Assembly: GCA_963846715.1 (NCBI GenBank)
Contig: CAWJXA010000008.1
Span: forward strand, 744,001 to 808,000
Reading direction: 5' to 3'
DNA: 64,000 bases
Origin: Bog-257 sp963846715
GTDB taxonomy: Bacteria > Acidobacteriota > Terriglobia > Terriglobales > Acidobacteriaceae
Numbering within the stretch: the stretch's first letter is position 1; the number at the start of each line of letters is the position of its first letter. Shown here one piece after another: positions 45,183 through 55,671 of the stretch. The translations under genes and the position numbers were made by a program. The notes under the pieces were generated by a model. It searched no databases, had not been told where the DNA came from, and saw only the letters and a program-made list of their open reading frames with translations.

Positions 45183-45239
45183 CGGGCAGATGTGCGGACC
45201 GTCACCGACCAACGCAGACGACCAAATTATCGTTGGGCC

Positions 45240-45677
45240 ATGTCCCACACCCATGCCTCCGTTCTGGTGCATTGTGTCTTTAGCACCAAACAGCGTGCCA
45301 ATCTCATCCGCGACCCCGAGGCATTATGGCGTTATCTCGCGGTCATTGCGCACGACAAGAAAATCGCGCTGCTTGCCGCCGGGGGGACGGCAAATCATGT
45401 TCACCTGCTGCTGGCGGTTCCACCGGTTTTGCCGCTCGCCACGGCCTTGCGAGAGCTGAAGGCGCACAGCTCGCGATGGATGCGTGAGCATGGGCAGCGG
45501 TTCGCGTGGCAGGAAGGATACGGGGCGTTCAGTGTAAGTCAATCACAGCGGCAAACGCTGATGGATTACATTGCCGGCCAGGAGAAGCACCATACCAAAT
45601 GGACTTTCGAGGAGGAGTTCATGACGCTGTTACGCAAATCGGGTGTCGAGTACGATCCGCGGTTTGTGTTTGGATGA
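45240..45677 (+). CDS. REP-associated tyrosine transposase (RAYT, Y1/IS200-like)
   Basis: 145 residues of the Y1 transposase fold. The HUH metal motif is NHVHLLL (His53, His55), and the likely nucleophile is Tyr110 in LMDYIAGQEKHH. WQEGYGAFSVSQSQ and FEEEFMTLLRKSGVEYD are typical of TnpA-REP proteins. Such proteins nick single-stranded hairpin DNA and are thought to spread REP sequences. The gene is intact, in contrast to the IS256 transposase and the mrr remnant around it. It is bracketed by palindromic repeats in opposite directions. ATG 45240 starts just after the family's expected MSHTHASVLVH; no strong ribosome site is visible. Confidence 0.87.
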   Translation: MSHTHASVLVHCVFSTKQRANLIRDPEALWRYLAVIAHDKKIALLAAGGTANHVHLLLAVPPVLPLATALRELKAHSSRWMREHGQRFAWQEGYGAFSVSQSQRQTLMDYIAGQEKHHTKWTFEEEFMTLLRKSGVEYDPRFVFG

Positions 45678-45714
45678 ACGGCCCCTGCCGGGCGCGGATT
45701 TTGCAACACGCTTA

Positions 45715-45760
45715 CCCAGCGTTGCACGCTGGGCTATCCTGGTCGTCCCGCAAGCGGGAC
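45715..45760 (-). repeat. Palindromic repeat, partial copy downstream of RAYT, inverted
   Basis: CCCAGCG-TTGCA-CGCTGGG (45715-45733), CTATCCTGGTC, then GTCCCGC-AA-GCGGGAC (45745-45760). This is hairpins 2 and 1 of copies A and B in reverse complement; hairpin 3 is not seen. The inverted layout on the far side of the transposase gene is a typical RAYT arrangement. Confidence 0.8.
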
Positions 45761-45805
45761 TCGGAGGTTGAGGGAGAATGTCAGACCATGACACCTCAAA
45801 GAGTC

Positions 45806-46372
45806 GGAATCTAGCCGCTTTATTTCGTATGTTTGGGAGATGTTCACTCCGATGTTGTGCTCGATCATCAACTCGGCAAGCTGCGCACCGTCAACCAGAA
45901 CGATTCGCTAAGCGATCTGCCGCACATACTCGAGAGCATCTTGTGTGAAGGATGAGGTTGAAGTTAATACACCCTGCGTAGCCCTGACCACCACTCGAAG
46001 GCTGCCCGAAAAGGCTTGAACAACGGCCGCATACGGACCCGCCAGGTGTAGCTTTACATAAACGAGTCCGATGCGAGGCGTCGGTCGTGCTTGACGATCA
46101 CCGTCAATTCGGCCATCAACCGACCTTACAACTGCTTTGCCGGCATCCTGAACGGAACCGCCGTACCCCATAGCGACTAGAAGTTCAATGAAGACTTCCT
46201 CGAAGAAAGACGGGAACGCCTTATTTACAGCTTCGAGAACATCGGTCGCTAAAATAATCTTGCAGCACACTTCTGGTATGCGTTCGCAAGGTGTTCCTCC
46301 GGGGTTTACGTTTTTTATGTCTCCCCCTGGTTCGTCCTGGCCGTCCTTCTGAAGCTTTTTGGAAAGCGACAT
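45806..46372 (-). pseudogene. Remnant of an Mrr-type restriction endonuclease
   Basis: Only the C-terminal half is present. FFEEVFIELLVAMGYGGS and VVQAFSGSLRVV-type wording, TSSFTQDALEYVRQI and, after an in-frame TAG (45908-45910), RIVLVDGAQLAELMIEHNIG and TYEIKRLD match the Mrr catalytic family. The nuclease core that should read D-G-x-I-D-G...Q-A-K is altered (VDGRIDGDRQARP, YVKLHLAG), so it is inactive. The N-terminal half is missing. Mrr enzymes cut modified DNA. This is a decayed defence gene beside mobile elements. Confidence 0.78.
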
Positions 46373-46857
46373 ATCCAGGATACACGGACAGATGCTTTAT
46401 CGTGGGCTTCGGGACATCGAGCGATCAAAAGCACCCTGGCCTCGACCCGGGATATTGAAAAGTCCGCGCTTGATTCGATGGAGAGCCCCAGCCTTCGCGA
46501 GGTAAACCAACTCCAGGCAATTCTATTTGCCAAAAACCGTGAGCTGCTGGAGATCATTCGCAAGAATTCACCGGGAAGCTAATCCCTAGCCACGAACTGG
46601 CAACACAGCTGTCGAGAGCCCAATACCATCGACGGCCAGCCGCAACACCGGAAGAAAATGGAGGTAGTACGGGATGGTCATATTGGTCTCGCGACCAAAG
46701 TGATCGGGAAAACGCTCAATTATGCAGGAATAGATGGACTACCAGCGTTCGTTGGCGGTGGTACATGGAGCAAGCTGCGTAGAAAGCCCCGCCCAAGCTG
46801 AGCTGGCCGGGGCCACGATTCTAATTGCTGGTAGCTAGTTGTTAATTGCTCGCTGCC
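46373..46857. other. Intergenic region, one possible small gene remnant
   Basis: A plus-strand frame ending at about 46582 encodes an amphipathic helical stretch (STRDIEKSALDSMESPSLRE, then VNQLQAILFAKNRELLEII) without a clear start or family; it may be the end of a lost gene. The rest up to the aconitase gene holds nothing except the hairpin listed next. Confidence 0.35.
46786..46813 (-). terminator. Hairpin downstream of the aconitase gene
   Basis: On the minus strand GCCCCGGCC and GGGCGGGGC pair around AGCTCAGCTT and are followed by TTTCT. It is 45 bases after the aconitase stop and is a plausible intrinsic terminator. Confidence 0.45.
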
Positions 46858-49616
46858 TTACCCCAGCAACCCCCGCAACACATACTGCAAAATCCCGCCG
46901 TGCTGGTAGTACTGCACTTCCTGCGGAGTGTCGATGCGCACCGTGGCGTCGAACTCCGTCACCGTGCCGTCGGCTTTTTTCGCGCGCACCTTCACCGTCT
47001 TGCCCGGCGCAAAATTCTTCAGCACATGCGTCAGGCCAACGATGTCGAACTCTCCTCGCCGGTCAGGCCGTTGGTCTCGGCGGTTTCGTCGTCGAGGATA
47101 CTGCAGCGGCAGGATGCCCATGCCCACCAGGTTCGAGCGATGAATGCGCTCGAAGCTTTCGGCCAGCACCGCGCGCACGCCCAGCAATCTCGGGCCTTTC
47201 GCCGCCCAATCGCGCGATGAGCCCGAGCCGTATTCCTTGCCCGCCAGCACCATCAGCGGCATGCCCTCCGCGCGATACTTCTCCGACGCCTCGAAGATCG
47301 AACATCTCTTCGCCGTCGGGCAGGTGGCGAGTGAATGCGCCCTCGCGTTCCGGCACCAGCTTGTTGCGCAGGCGCACATTGGCGAAGGTGCCGCGCATCA
47401 TGACTTCGTGATTGCCGCGGCGCGATCCGTAGGAGTTGAAGTCCGCCGGCTGCACGCCGTGCGCGATGAGGTACTGTCCCGCCGGGCTGTTCGGCTTGAT
47501 GGATCCGGCCGGCGAGATGTGATCGGTGGTGACGCTGTTGCCGAGATAGCAGAGCACGCGTGCGCCGGAGATGTCTTTCACCGGCGCAGGCTTCTTCGGC
47601 ATGTTGTCGAAGTAAGGGGGATTTTTTACGTAGGTCGAGTTCTCCTGCCACGCAAAGGTCTCTCCCTCCGGCACCTGCAGACTGCGCCAGCGTTCGTCGC
47701 CCTCGAAAACTTTGCTGTAGGCTTTTTGGAACATGTCGCCGGTGACATACTTTGCGACACGTCGTTTACTTCCTTCGTGGTCGGCCAGATGTCCTTCAGG
47801 TAGACCGGCTTGCGCTTGCCATTGCTGCTGAAGCCCAGCGGCTCGTTGTACATGTCGATGTCGATGCGGCCGGCAAGCGCGAAGGCCACCACCAGCGGCG
47901 GCGACATCAGGTAGTTGGCGCGAACTTCGGAGTTGATGCGGCCTTCGAAGTTGCGATTGCCGCTGAGCACCGACGCGACCACCAGGTCTTTCTCGTCGAT
48001 CGACGTCCGAGACTTCCTGCGGCAGCGGGCCGGAGTTGCCGATGCACGTGGTGCAGCCGTAGCCGACGAGGTTGAACTTCAGCTTCTCGAGATACGGCAT
48101 CAATCCCGATCGCGTGAGGTAATCGGTGACGACCATCGATCCCGGCGCGAGCGAAGTCTTCACCCACGACGGTACCGATCAGTCCCTTCTCGACGGCCTT
48201 CTTCGCCAGCAATCCCGCTGCGACCAGCACCGACGGGTTCGAGGTGTTGGTGCAACTGGTGATGGCGGCGATCACCACGCTGCCATGGTTAAGCGCCTTG
48301 TTCGAGCGCACGTGTTCTTCCACCACATCCTGCTGCGAATCCATCCCCGCCGGATGTCCGCCCTCACCTTCCCAGCGCGGCTTCCTGCTTCGGCGGGACC
48401 TTCTGACCCGGCTTGAGCAGACTGGGCAATGCCTGCTCGAATGACTTCGCCGCCGCCGACAGCGCCACGCGGTCTTGCGGACGCTTCGGTCCGGCAATGC
48501 TGGGCTCGACCGTGGCAAGATCGAGTTCCAGCACGTCGGTATACTCCGCCTCCGGCGTGTCGGCGGTGTGGAACAGGCCCTGCTCCTTGAAATAGGCCTC
48601 GACCAGGCGACCTGCTCTTCGCTGCGTCCGCTGAGCCGCAGATAGCGCAGCGTCTCCTCGTCGACCGGGAAGATGCCGCAGGTCGCGCCATATTCCGGCG
48701 CCATGTTGGCGATGGTGGCGCGATCGGCGAGCGGCAGGTCGTGCAGGCCGGGGCCGAAGAATTCCACGAACTTGCCGACCACGCCTTTCTTGCGCAGCAT
48801 CTCGGTGACGGTGAGGACCAGGTCGGTCGCGGTCGAGCCTTCGCGCAGTTGGCCCTTCAGGCGCAAGCCGACAACCTGCGGGATCAGCATGGACACCGGC
48901 TGTCCCAGCATCGCGGCTTCGGCTTCGATTCCGCCGACGCCCCAGCCGAGCACGCCCAGGCCGTTGATCATCGTGGTGTGCGAGTCGGTGCCGACCAGCG
49001 TGTCGGGATAAGCCAGCGGCTTGCCGATTCGCCCTTCGCTCCGACAAACACCACGCGCGCCAGGTACTCCAGGTTGATCTGGTGCACGATGCCGGTATCG
49101 GGCGGCACGATGGCGAAGTTCTTGAACGCGGTCTGTCCCCAGCGCAGAAACGCATAGCGCTCTTTGTTGCGCTGGAACTCCAGTTCGGCATTGAGTCTGG
49201 AAAGCCTGCGGCGTGCCGAACTCATCGACCTGCACCGAGTGGTCGATCACCAGCTCCGCCGGTTGCAGCGGATTGATCAGCTTGGGATCGCCGCCCAGCG
49301 CTTTCATGGCGTCGCGCATGGCGGCCAGATCGACCACCGCGGGCACGCCGGTGAAATCCTGCAGCAGCACGCGGCTGGGCATGAAGGCGATTTCTTCCGC
49401 GGAACGCTCTTGCCCGTCCACGAGGCGAGCGCGCGCACGTCGTCGGCCTTTACCGATTTGCCGTCTTCGCGGCGGAGCAGGTTCTCCAGCAGAATGCGGA
49501 GCGAGTAAGGCAGGTGCTGCGACCGCGCAGCCGTGCTTTTCCAGTGCGTCAAGACGATAGATTTCGAATTCCCGCTTACCCACGCGGAGGATGGCGCGAC
49601 TGCTGAAGCTATTCAT
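46858..49616 (-). pseudogene. acnA: Aconitate hydratase A, full length with about a dozen frameshifts
   Basis: Read across frames this is a complete AcnA of about 918 residues: MNSFSSRAILRVGKREFEIY, TGVPAVVDLAAMRDAM, GTDSHTTMINGLGVLGWGVG, SCTNTSNPSVLVAAGLLA and GYGCTTCIGNSGPL (iron-sulfur cysteines), TTDHISPAGSI, GMPLMVLAGKEYGSGSSRDW and HGGILQYVLRGLLG. It interconverts citrate and isocitrate. Frame changes are needed near 49540, 49418, 49200, 49028, 48606, 48370, 48150, 48000, 47755, 47300, 47095 and 47050. Several are simple losses in short runs (AAA to AA, CCC to CC, GGG to GG). All catalytic motifs are intact, so sequencing error is a serious alternative to decay. Confidence 0.88.
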
Positions 49617-49818
49617 GGATGAGTCCCTTCTATATTGAGCAGCGGTATCAGGGCGCGGATTCCAACAATGCGGAACTAATCATCTTAAATCGTCGGAAGG
49701 GACAATAAGATAGTCGCTGTCACTGGACGGGAAAGGCCGCCGGTCGCTCCGGCGTCTTGGCAGCGGCGAACCGGCTGAATAAACTACTTGCGGCGAAAGT
49801 TAGTCGATCGGAGGTCTT

Positions 49819-50015
49819 ATGGCGCATGTGCAGATTACTTTGCTGGAAGGCCGCACCGTCGAACAGAAGCGCCGCGCAGTAAAGCGTATCACCGAGGTTT
49901 TATGCAAAGAATTGAATGTTAAGCCAGAAAAATTGACCATCGTATTTGTCGAGGTCCCACTCACAGTAACGCGCGCAATGGTACTCTCCTGTCGGACCGG
50001 ACAGATATTAAGTGA
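49819..50015 (+). pseudogene. 4-oxalocrotonate tautomerase-like small protein, frameshifted
   Basis: The first 50 codons read MAHVQITLLEGRTVEQKRRAV, with PEKLTIVFVEVP, matching 4-oxalocrotonate tautomerase relatives (the catalytic Pro would be residue 2 but is Ala here). After VEVP a frame change near 49970 gives HSN-ARNGTLLSDRTDIK and a stop at 50015, the normal length and ending of the family (about 65 residues). In the given frame the protein would run on to 50106 with unrelated residues. Ala in place of Pro1 makes activity doubtful even if the frame is whole. Confidence 0.65.
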
Positions 50016-50132
50016 CTCCGGCTTCGCTGCGCCCAGGCTGATATTCACCGACCCGAACGCCACGCTGCCTGGAACCTGGATTTTTTGTTGCTGTCCGTGG
50101 CGTTAGAGTTATAAACTACCTCACCGGCGCAG

Positions 50133-50546
50133 ATGGAACTATTACTCAATCTGATTTGGACCGTGCTTGCGATTCCAGCCATCGCTGCATTTGCAATTGG
50201 ACACCGGCGCTTGTCCTCGTTGATTGCGCCTGGCCCTTACGCGAGAGCCTTGTTGGGTGTGGCCTGCGTGATAGTTCTCTTGTTTCCGGTCATTTCCGCG
50301 ACTGACGATTTACATCCTGCGCAAGCCCTGGTGGAAGATGCCGCAAAACGGGTGCGTACCGCGCTGGTGCATCCGCACTCGTCGGATGGTTATCACCCTG
50401 CATCACTGCTTCCGGTTTTGCTGGCGATGTGGCTCTCGCTGGCGCTGTTCATATACCCTGCTTTCCTTTTCCTTGAACCAGCAGCGGCGCCGATTCCACG
50501 CGCCCTCGCCCCTCAGGAAGGCCGCGGTCCACCTTTTCGCTGGTAG
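50133..50546 (+). CDS. Hypothetical three-helix membrane protein
   Basis: 137 residues with hydrophobic segments LLLNLIWTVLAIPAIAAFAI, ALLGVACVIVLLFPVI and LLPVLLAMWLSLALFIYPAF. The loop between the second and third holds DDLHPAQALVEDAAKRV. It is intact, unlike its neighbours. It precedes the second RND operon by 122 bases and may belong to it. No family recognised. Confidence 0.6.
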   Translation: MELLLNLIWTVLAIPAIAAFAIGHRRLSSLIAPGPYARALLGVACVIVLLFPVISATDDLHPAQALVEDAAKRVRTALVHPHSSDGYHPASLLPVLLAMWLSLALFIYPAFLFLEPAAAPIPRALAPQEGRGPPFRW

Positions 50547-50668
50547 GCCCCTTACGCCCAAAGTGTCCATGTAAGAGACACCGGGCTATTGCAAGACTTT
50601 CCTCCTGATCAGTCATTCACTCGTAAGCGATAAGTACGCCTGCGTCTGGCGACGGAAATAGTTACTGT

Positions 50669-51815
50669 ATGAAAAACCGCGCAAAGCGCGAGTCGGGATG
50701 GGGCCACAGCTCCTGGCTGTTATTGCTCATCGCCGCACTTGCGCTGTTGTCCGCCTGCTCGCGAAGCAAGGCAGGCCCTCCGGACACTACCGTTGTAGAA
50801 ACCAACTCCGATCCCAATGTCTTCACCATGGACAATCCCGGCCAATTTGCCCTCGCCCCGGTGGAGGTCCGCAAGGTAAGATACGAGAACCCTGTAAATG
50901 GCGTTGTGAGTCCCAATGTGAATCGTTCGGTGGCCGTGCTTTCGTTGGGTGCCGGCAAGGTGGTTGAAATCAAGAACAAGCTGGGCGACAATCGTCAGCA
51001 AAGGTCAGGTCCTGCTCCTGATTAACAGTCCCGATCTGTCGGCCGCATTTGCTGACTACCAGAAGTTGCGGCTGACGAGCAATTTGCCGACAAGCAGCTC
51101 GACCGCGCCAAGGACCTTTATGGTCGGGGCGCGATCGCCCAGGTCAATCTGGAAAATGCCGAGGACAGCTAGGTCAAGGCCAAAGCCGATCTCAACGCCG
51201 CAATTCAACGCATTCACGTACTGGGAGGAGACCGGAACATCCCGACACCGTTGATGCCGCTGCGGTCACCCATATCCGGCACCATAGTGGACCAGCAGAT
51301 CACTCGGCGGCACCGGCGTAAAGTGCTCGATAATCAGCAACCGCTGTTCACCATCGCAGATCTGTCGGTCGTCTGGGTGCTGGGCGACGTCTACGAGGAC
51401 ATCCTGGCGCGCGTGCACGTTGGCGACCTCGCCGAGATCAGAGTCAACGGCTTTGCCGACCAGAAATTAGCCGGCAGGGTGATGAATATCAGATCTCTCC
51501 TCGAATCCGAATCTACCGACGGCAAAAGTGCGACATCGAGACCGAATCCCAAAGGATGCTGCGCCCGAGATGTTCGCGACCGCCACTTTCTTGCACCGAT
51601 CCAGTGGAACGGCTGGTCGAACCTGGTTCGGCGGTGCTTCTCTGCACGACAGAGATTGGGTGTACATGCACGCGGACGGCATTCAGTTTCGGCGGATCGC
51701 AGTGGAGTTGGCCGCTCAGGTGAAGGATGACAAACAGCAGATAATCCGTGGCCTGAAAGCGGGCGACCAAGTGGTGACTAACGCGCTGCTGTTCTCGATC
51801 GCGGCGGAGGAGTAG
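50669..51815 (+). pseudogene. Second heavy-metal RND periplasmic adaptor, frameshifted
   Basis: The N-terminus (MKNRAKRESGWGHSS, lipobox LLSAC near residue 30) continues as GQFALAPVEVRKVRYENPV and VSPNVNRSVAVLSLGAGKVV, a CusB/CzcB adaptor. Later blocks lie in other frames: AQVNLENAEDS, then an in-frame TAG at about 51169, VKAKADLNAAIQRI, LRSPISGTIVDQQIT and DLSVVWVLGDVYEDILARVH. The end SIAAEE is normal. At least five frame changes and one stop prevent synthesis as written. Confidence 0.8.
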
Positions 51816-51821
51816 CCGAAC

Positions 51822-54800
51822 ATGATCCGGCGTCTGGTCGATTTTGCACTGAAAAACCGATGCTGATGCTGGCATGGGCGCCTTACTGCTCATCTGGGGC
51901 ACTATCTCGTTCAACAATCTGCCCGTTGAGGCCTATCCCGATGTGGCCAACAATTACGTGAACGTCATCACGCAGTGGCCCGGCCGCGCGGCCGAAGAAG
52001 TGGAGCAGCAGGTCACCATCCCCATCGAAATCCAGATGAACGGCCTGGCGCAACTGATCCCATCTGCGCTCCACATCGCTGGTCGGCCTGTCGATCATCA
52101 CATGATCTTCGACGACGATTCGGACAACGACTGAAAATCGCGCAGAAGGTGCTGGAAAGACTGTCGCAGGTGAATCTGCCGCGGCTGAACCCGCAGATCG
52201 GGCCCGAATTACAGCCCGGTCGGCCAGATTTATTCTACACGCTGCAAAGCACCAATCCGAATTACGACATGATGGACCTGAAGACGCTCCAGGACTGGGT
52301 CGTCTGACAAACAATTGAAATCCGTGCCCGACGTGGTCGACGTCTCCATTTTTGGCGGCGACGACGCGCGAATACCAGGTGCAGGTGGACCCGAAAGCTG
52401 ATCGCTTACGGCCTCTGATCGGCCAGGTGGAGCAGGCGCTTGCCAACAACAACGTCAACGCCGGCGGAAGTTTTATCGAGACACGGCGAGCAGGCGTTTA
52501 ACGTTCGCGCCGTCGGCCTGATGCAGAACACCGACGATATCGGCGCGACCGTGCTCAAGGTTCAGAACGGCACTCCGGTGCACGTGCGCGACATCGCCAG
52601 GTCACCAGGGTCCCAAGATCCGGCTGGGCCAGATCGGCAAGGCGACCGCATGAAGACGGCAAGGTGATCGACGATGACGATGTCGTCGCAGGCATCGTGC
52701 TGCTGCGAAAAGGCGCCGACGCCGAAACGGTTCTGCGCGCGCATCGACGAAGGTCGATTTCCTCAACAACCAGTTCTTCCGCCGGGCGTGAAGATTGTTC
52801 CTCATCTGGATCGCAGCGACCTGGTGCACCTGACCACGCACACGGTGCTCCACAATCTGAGCGAAGGAATTTTCCTGGTGGTGATCATTCTGTTCCTGTT
52901 CCTGGGCAATCTGCGCGGCGCCCTGATTGTGGCCCTCACCATTCCGTTCTCCTTGCTGTTCGCGTCCATCTGTCTCGATCTGCGCCACATTCCCGCCAAT
53001 CTGCTGTCGCTGGGCGCGCTCGACTTCGGCATGATCGTGGAAGGCGCCGTCGTGATGGTGGAAAACATCGTCCGGTACTTTCGGACGCAGCCGGAGCCAG
53101 AGCAGCACGAGCGTGGACGAGAACATCCGCGAGGCCGCGCACGAAGTGCAGCGGCCGGTCTTCTACGCGATCACCATCATCATCATCGCGTACCTGCCGA
53201 TCTTCACTCTGCAGCGGGTGGAAGGCCGGTTGTTCAAGCCCATGGCGTGGACGGTGGCGTTCGCGCTGCTGGGCGCCTGTTCTTTTCCATGTTCCTTGCG
53301 CCGGTGCTGGCCAGTCTTGTTTCCGAAGGGCACCAAGGAATGGCGACAACCCGTCGTGACCTGGATCACGGATCGCTACAGCAGACGCTGGACTGGATGC
53401 ATCGAGCGCTGGCCAAGGTCGCACTGGCCATTGCGTTGTTTGCATTTGGCCACACGGCTTACCTCAGTTGGCGGCTATCGGCTCGGAATTTCTGCCGCAT
53501 CTGGATGAAGGCGCCATCTGGGCGCGCGGCACGCTGGCCCCCAGCACCGGACCGACGCGAAGGCATGCGCATCATGAACCAGGCGCGCCTCGATCTTCGC
53601 GAGTTTCCGGAGGTGACCCAGGTGGTTAGCCAGGTGGGGCGTCCCGACGACGGCACGGACACCACTGGCTTCTTCAACACGGAATATTTCGTCGACCTGA
53701 AGCCGCACGAACAATGGCGGCCGCAATTTCATAGGATAAAGACGCGTTGATCGAGGCCATGGACAAGCGAAGTCGCGAAAATCCCGGGCGTCGACTGGGA
53801 TTTCTCGCAGCCCATCGCCGACAACATGGAAGAAGCGGTCAGCGGGGTAAAAGGCGAGCTGGCCGTCAAGATTTTCGGCACCGATTTGAAGGATCTGGAA
53901 AGAAGGGCGACGAGATCGTCGACGTGATGAAGGGCATTCCCGGCGTCGCCGATCTTGGACTGTTCCGCGTCATCGGCCAGCCGAATTTCAACCTGATGGT
54001 GGATCGCGCCAAGGCTGACCGCTACGGAATCAACGTTACCGACGTTCAGGATGCGATCGAAACCGCCGTCGGCGGAAAGCCGTCAGCCAGATCTGCATTG
54101 GCGAGGAGCGCTACGATCTGGTGGTTCGCTACCAGCCGCAGTACCGCAAGACACTCGACGAGATCCGGAATATTCGCATGCTTGCGCCCACCGGCGAGCG
54201 CGTATCGCTTGGGCAGCTTCTGCGACATCAAATGGACGACGGCGCTCCGATGATTTATCGCGAAGGCAATCAGCGCTACATCGCGATCAAGTACAGCGTT
54301 CGCGGCCGCGACCTCGGCAGCACGGTCCGGGAAGCCATCGCGAAGGTCAACCGTGAGGTCAAGCTGCCGCCAGGGCTACACCTCGAGTGGGCGGGCGAGT
54401 ACGAGAGCCAGCAGCGCGCCAAAGCCGCCTGGCGATTGTGATTCCTGTGACGCTCCTGGTGATTTTCGCTGATTCTCTACTCCATGTTCCGCTCCTTCAA
54501 ATGGGCTCTGCTGATTCTGCTGAATCGTCGGCCATGGCGCCCGATCGGCGGCATGCTTGCACTGTTGATCACGGGGACCCACTTCAGCGTTTCATCCGGC
54601 GTCGGATTTCCTGGCGCTGTTCGGAGTCTCGGTGCAGACCGGCGTCATCATGGTGGAGTACATCAATCAGTTGCGCGCACGCGGACACTTCTGCGACGAA
54701 GCGGCCGTGCGACGGCGCCATGCGACGGCTCCGCCCCATCATGATGACCATGCTGGTTGCATCGCTCGGCCTGCTGCCGGCGGCGCTGTCGCACGGCATC

Positions 54801-54953
54801 GGCTCGGACTCGCAGCGGCCGTTTGCCATCGTTATTGTTGGAGGTTTGTTGACCGAGTTAGCGCTCAGTCTTGTGCTGTTACCGGCCTTCTACGAGTGGT
54901 TGGCGGGACCGAAAGACGTGCTGCCGGAGGAAGCGGAGGCAGTCACCGAATAA
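51822..54953 (+). pseudogene. Second CzcA/CusA-like heavy-metal RND pump, frameshifted
   Basis: About 3.1 kb, the length of a full RND permease. It begins MIRRLVDFALKNR seven bases after the adaptor stop. Pieces in changing frames include GTISFNNLPVEAYPDVANNY, EEVEQQVTIPIEIQMNGL, LHLTTHTVLHNLSEGIF, GALDFGMIVEGAVVMVEN (the HME signature, with Glu in the middle acidic position) and PEVTQVVSQVGRPDDGTDTT, with the end LVLLPAFYEWLAGPKDVLPE. Fifteen or more single-base shifts would be needed. The intact system at 951-6592 could do the same work. Confidence 0.85.
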
Positions 54954-55060
54954 GAAAGTACTACTGGCGCAGCTAGAGTGCCTTCAGTCTTACCTGTAGA
55001 GCGGGCCTTCAGAGCCTGCGTCCCTCCACAATCAAGAAAACAGCCGTCCGACTAGCGCAT

Positions 55061-55417
55061 CTACTTGACGTGTGTTTCGGCGCGGCTGGTGACTAGTACA
55101 TCGATCACTGCCAAGATAGAGCCTGCCGTCTGCAATACGAAACTCAGGAAGAGAAAGTAGATGCCGCGCAGCGATTTGGTACGGTCTTCAGGATTGACCT
55201 CGGCAAACTGCTCGACGGTATCGACCAGCTCGTGGGCAGCGCGAAAGCGAAACGTAGCGAACAGCCAGCTCACTCGCAAGATGTTCTTCACTAAGTCCAG
55301 CTTAGTTTTGAAAGGATGGTACGCCAGGGTCATCAGGTAGGTGCCGTAGACGGCTACAAGAACTCCGAGAAGCAGAAGTCCGGCCGCGCAGATTTTTATC
55401 AGGAATGCGATCAACAA
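55061..55417 (-). CDS. Hypothetical small membrane protein
   Basis: 118 residues. Two N-terminal helices (LIAFLIKICAAGLLLLGVLVA and VYGTYLMTLAYHPF) lead to a soluble part (FRFRAAHELVDTVEQFAEVNPEDRTK) and then a third helix (GIYFLFLSFVLQTAGSILAV). No family recognised. Its 5' end overlaps the RelE-like gene by seven bases, so it is probably the last gene of a three-gene operon. Confidence 0.6.
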   Translation of the reverse strand: MLIAFLIKICAAGLLLLGVLVAVYGTYLMTLAYHPFKTKLDLVKNILRVSWLFATFRFRAAHELVDTVEQFAEVNPEDRTKSLRGIYFLFLSFVLQTAGSILAVIDVLVTSRAETHVK

Positions 55418-55665
55418 ACTCCTGGAATTCCCACGTAGAGCACCGTCACGTCGGCGGCATCGAAAACATAATGGACGCGGTACTTTTCCACTTCCATTTG
55501 CCAGAAGCTAGGGACAACGAAAGGGATTTTGTACCCCGAGCCTTCAGCATCCTGGCCAAGCTCCCACAACCGACGGGAAATCATGGCCTTTGTTCCTGCT
55601 GTTGCGTGGCATTTCCCGGTGAACTGGGCTAGCGCGGATTCCTTGACGTAAACGTGGCGCGCCAT
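55411..55665 (-). CDS. RelE/ParE-like protein, possible toxin
   Basis: 84 residues. The C-terminal VEKYRVHYVFDAADVTVLYVG has the two-strand pattern that closes the RelE/ParE fold (R-V-x-Y-x-F...V-x-V-L-x-V). The N-terminal half is helical (ALAQFTGKCHATAGTKAMIS). The gene lies six bases after a small acidic upstream gene, the usual antitoxin-toxin order. The similarity is short, so the toxin call is tentative; key catalytic residues of RelE are not evident. Confidence 0.5.
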   Translation of the reverse strand: MARHVYVKESALAQFTGKCHATAGTKAMISRRLWELGQDAEGSGYKIPFVVPSFWQMEVEKYRVHYVFDAADVTVLYVGIPGVC

Positions 55666-55671
55666 TCCGGG

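Larger units (their letters stand above)
44118..45239. other. Gene-poor stretch with repeats
   Basis: No convincing gene in 1.1 kb. It holds a 17-base palindrome (44502-44518) and two direct copies of the three-hairpin repeat. Weak palindromic wording (GGGACGGCCTTCGG..., CAGCCTTTAGCCCGTCC) around 44290-44335 may be a decayed repeat. Short frames on both strands at 44600-44880 look spurious. Confidence 0.5.

Noticed and set aside
46858..49616. Reading the aconitase pieces as several separate genes
   Set aside because: Together the pieces give one aconitase in the right order and length; none alone has a complete domain.
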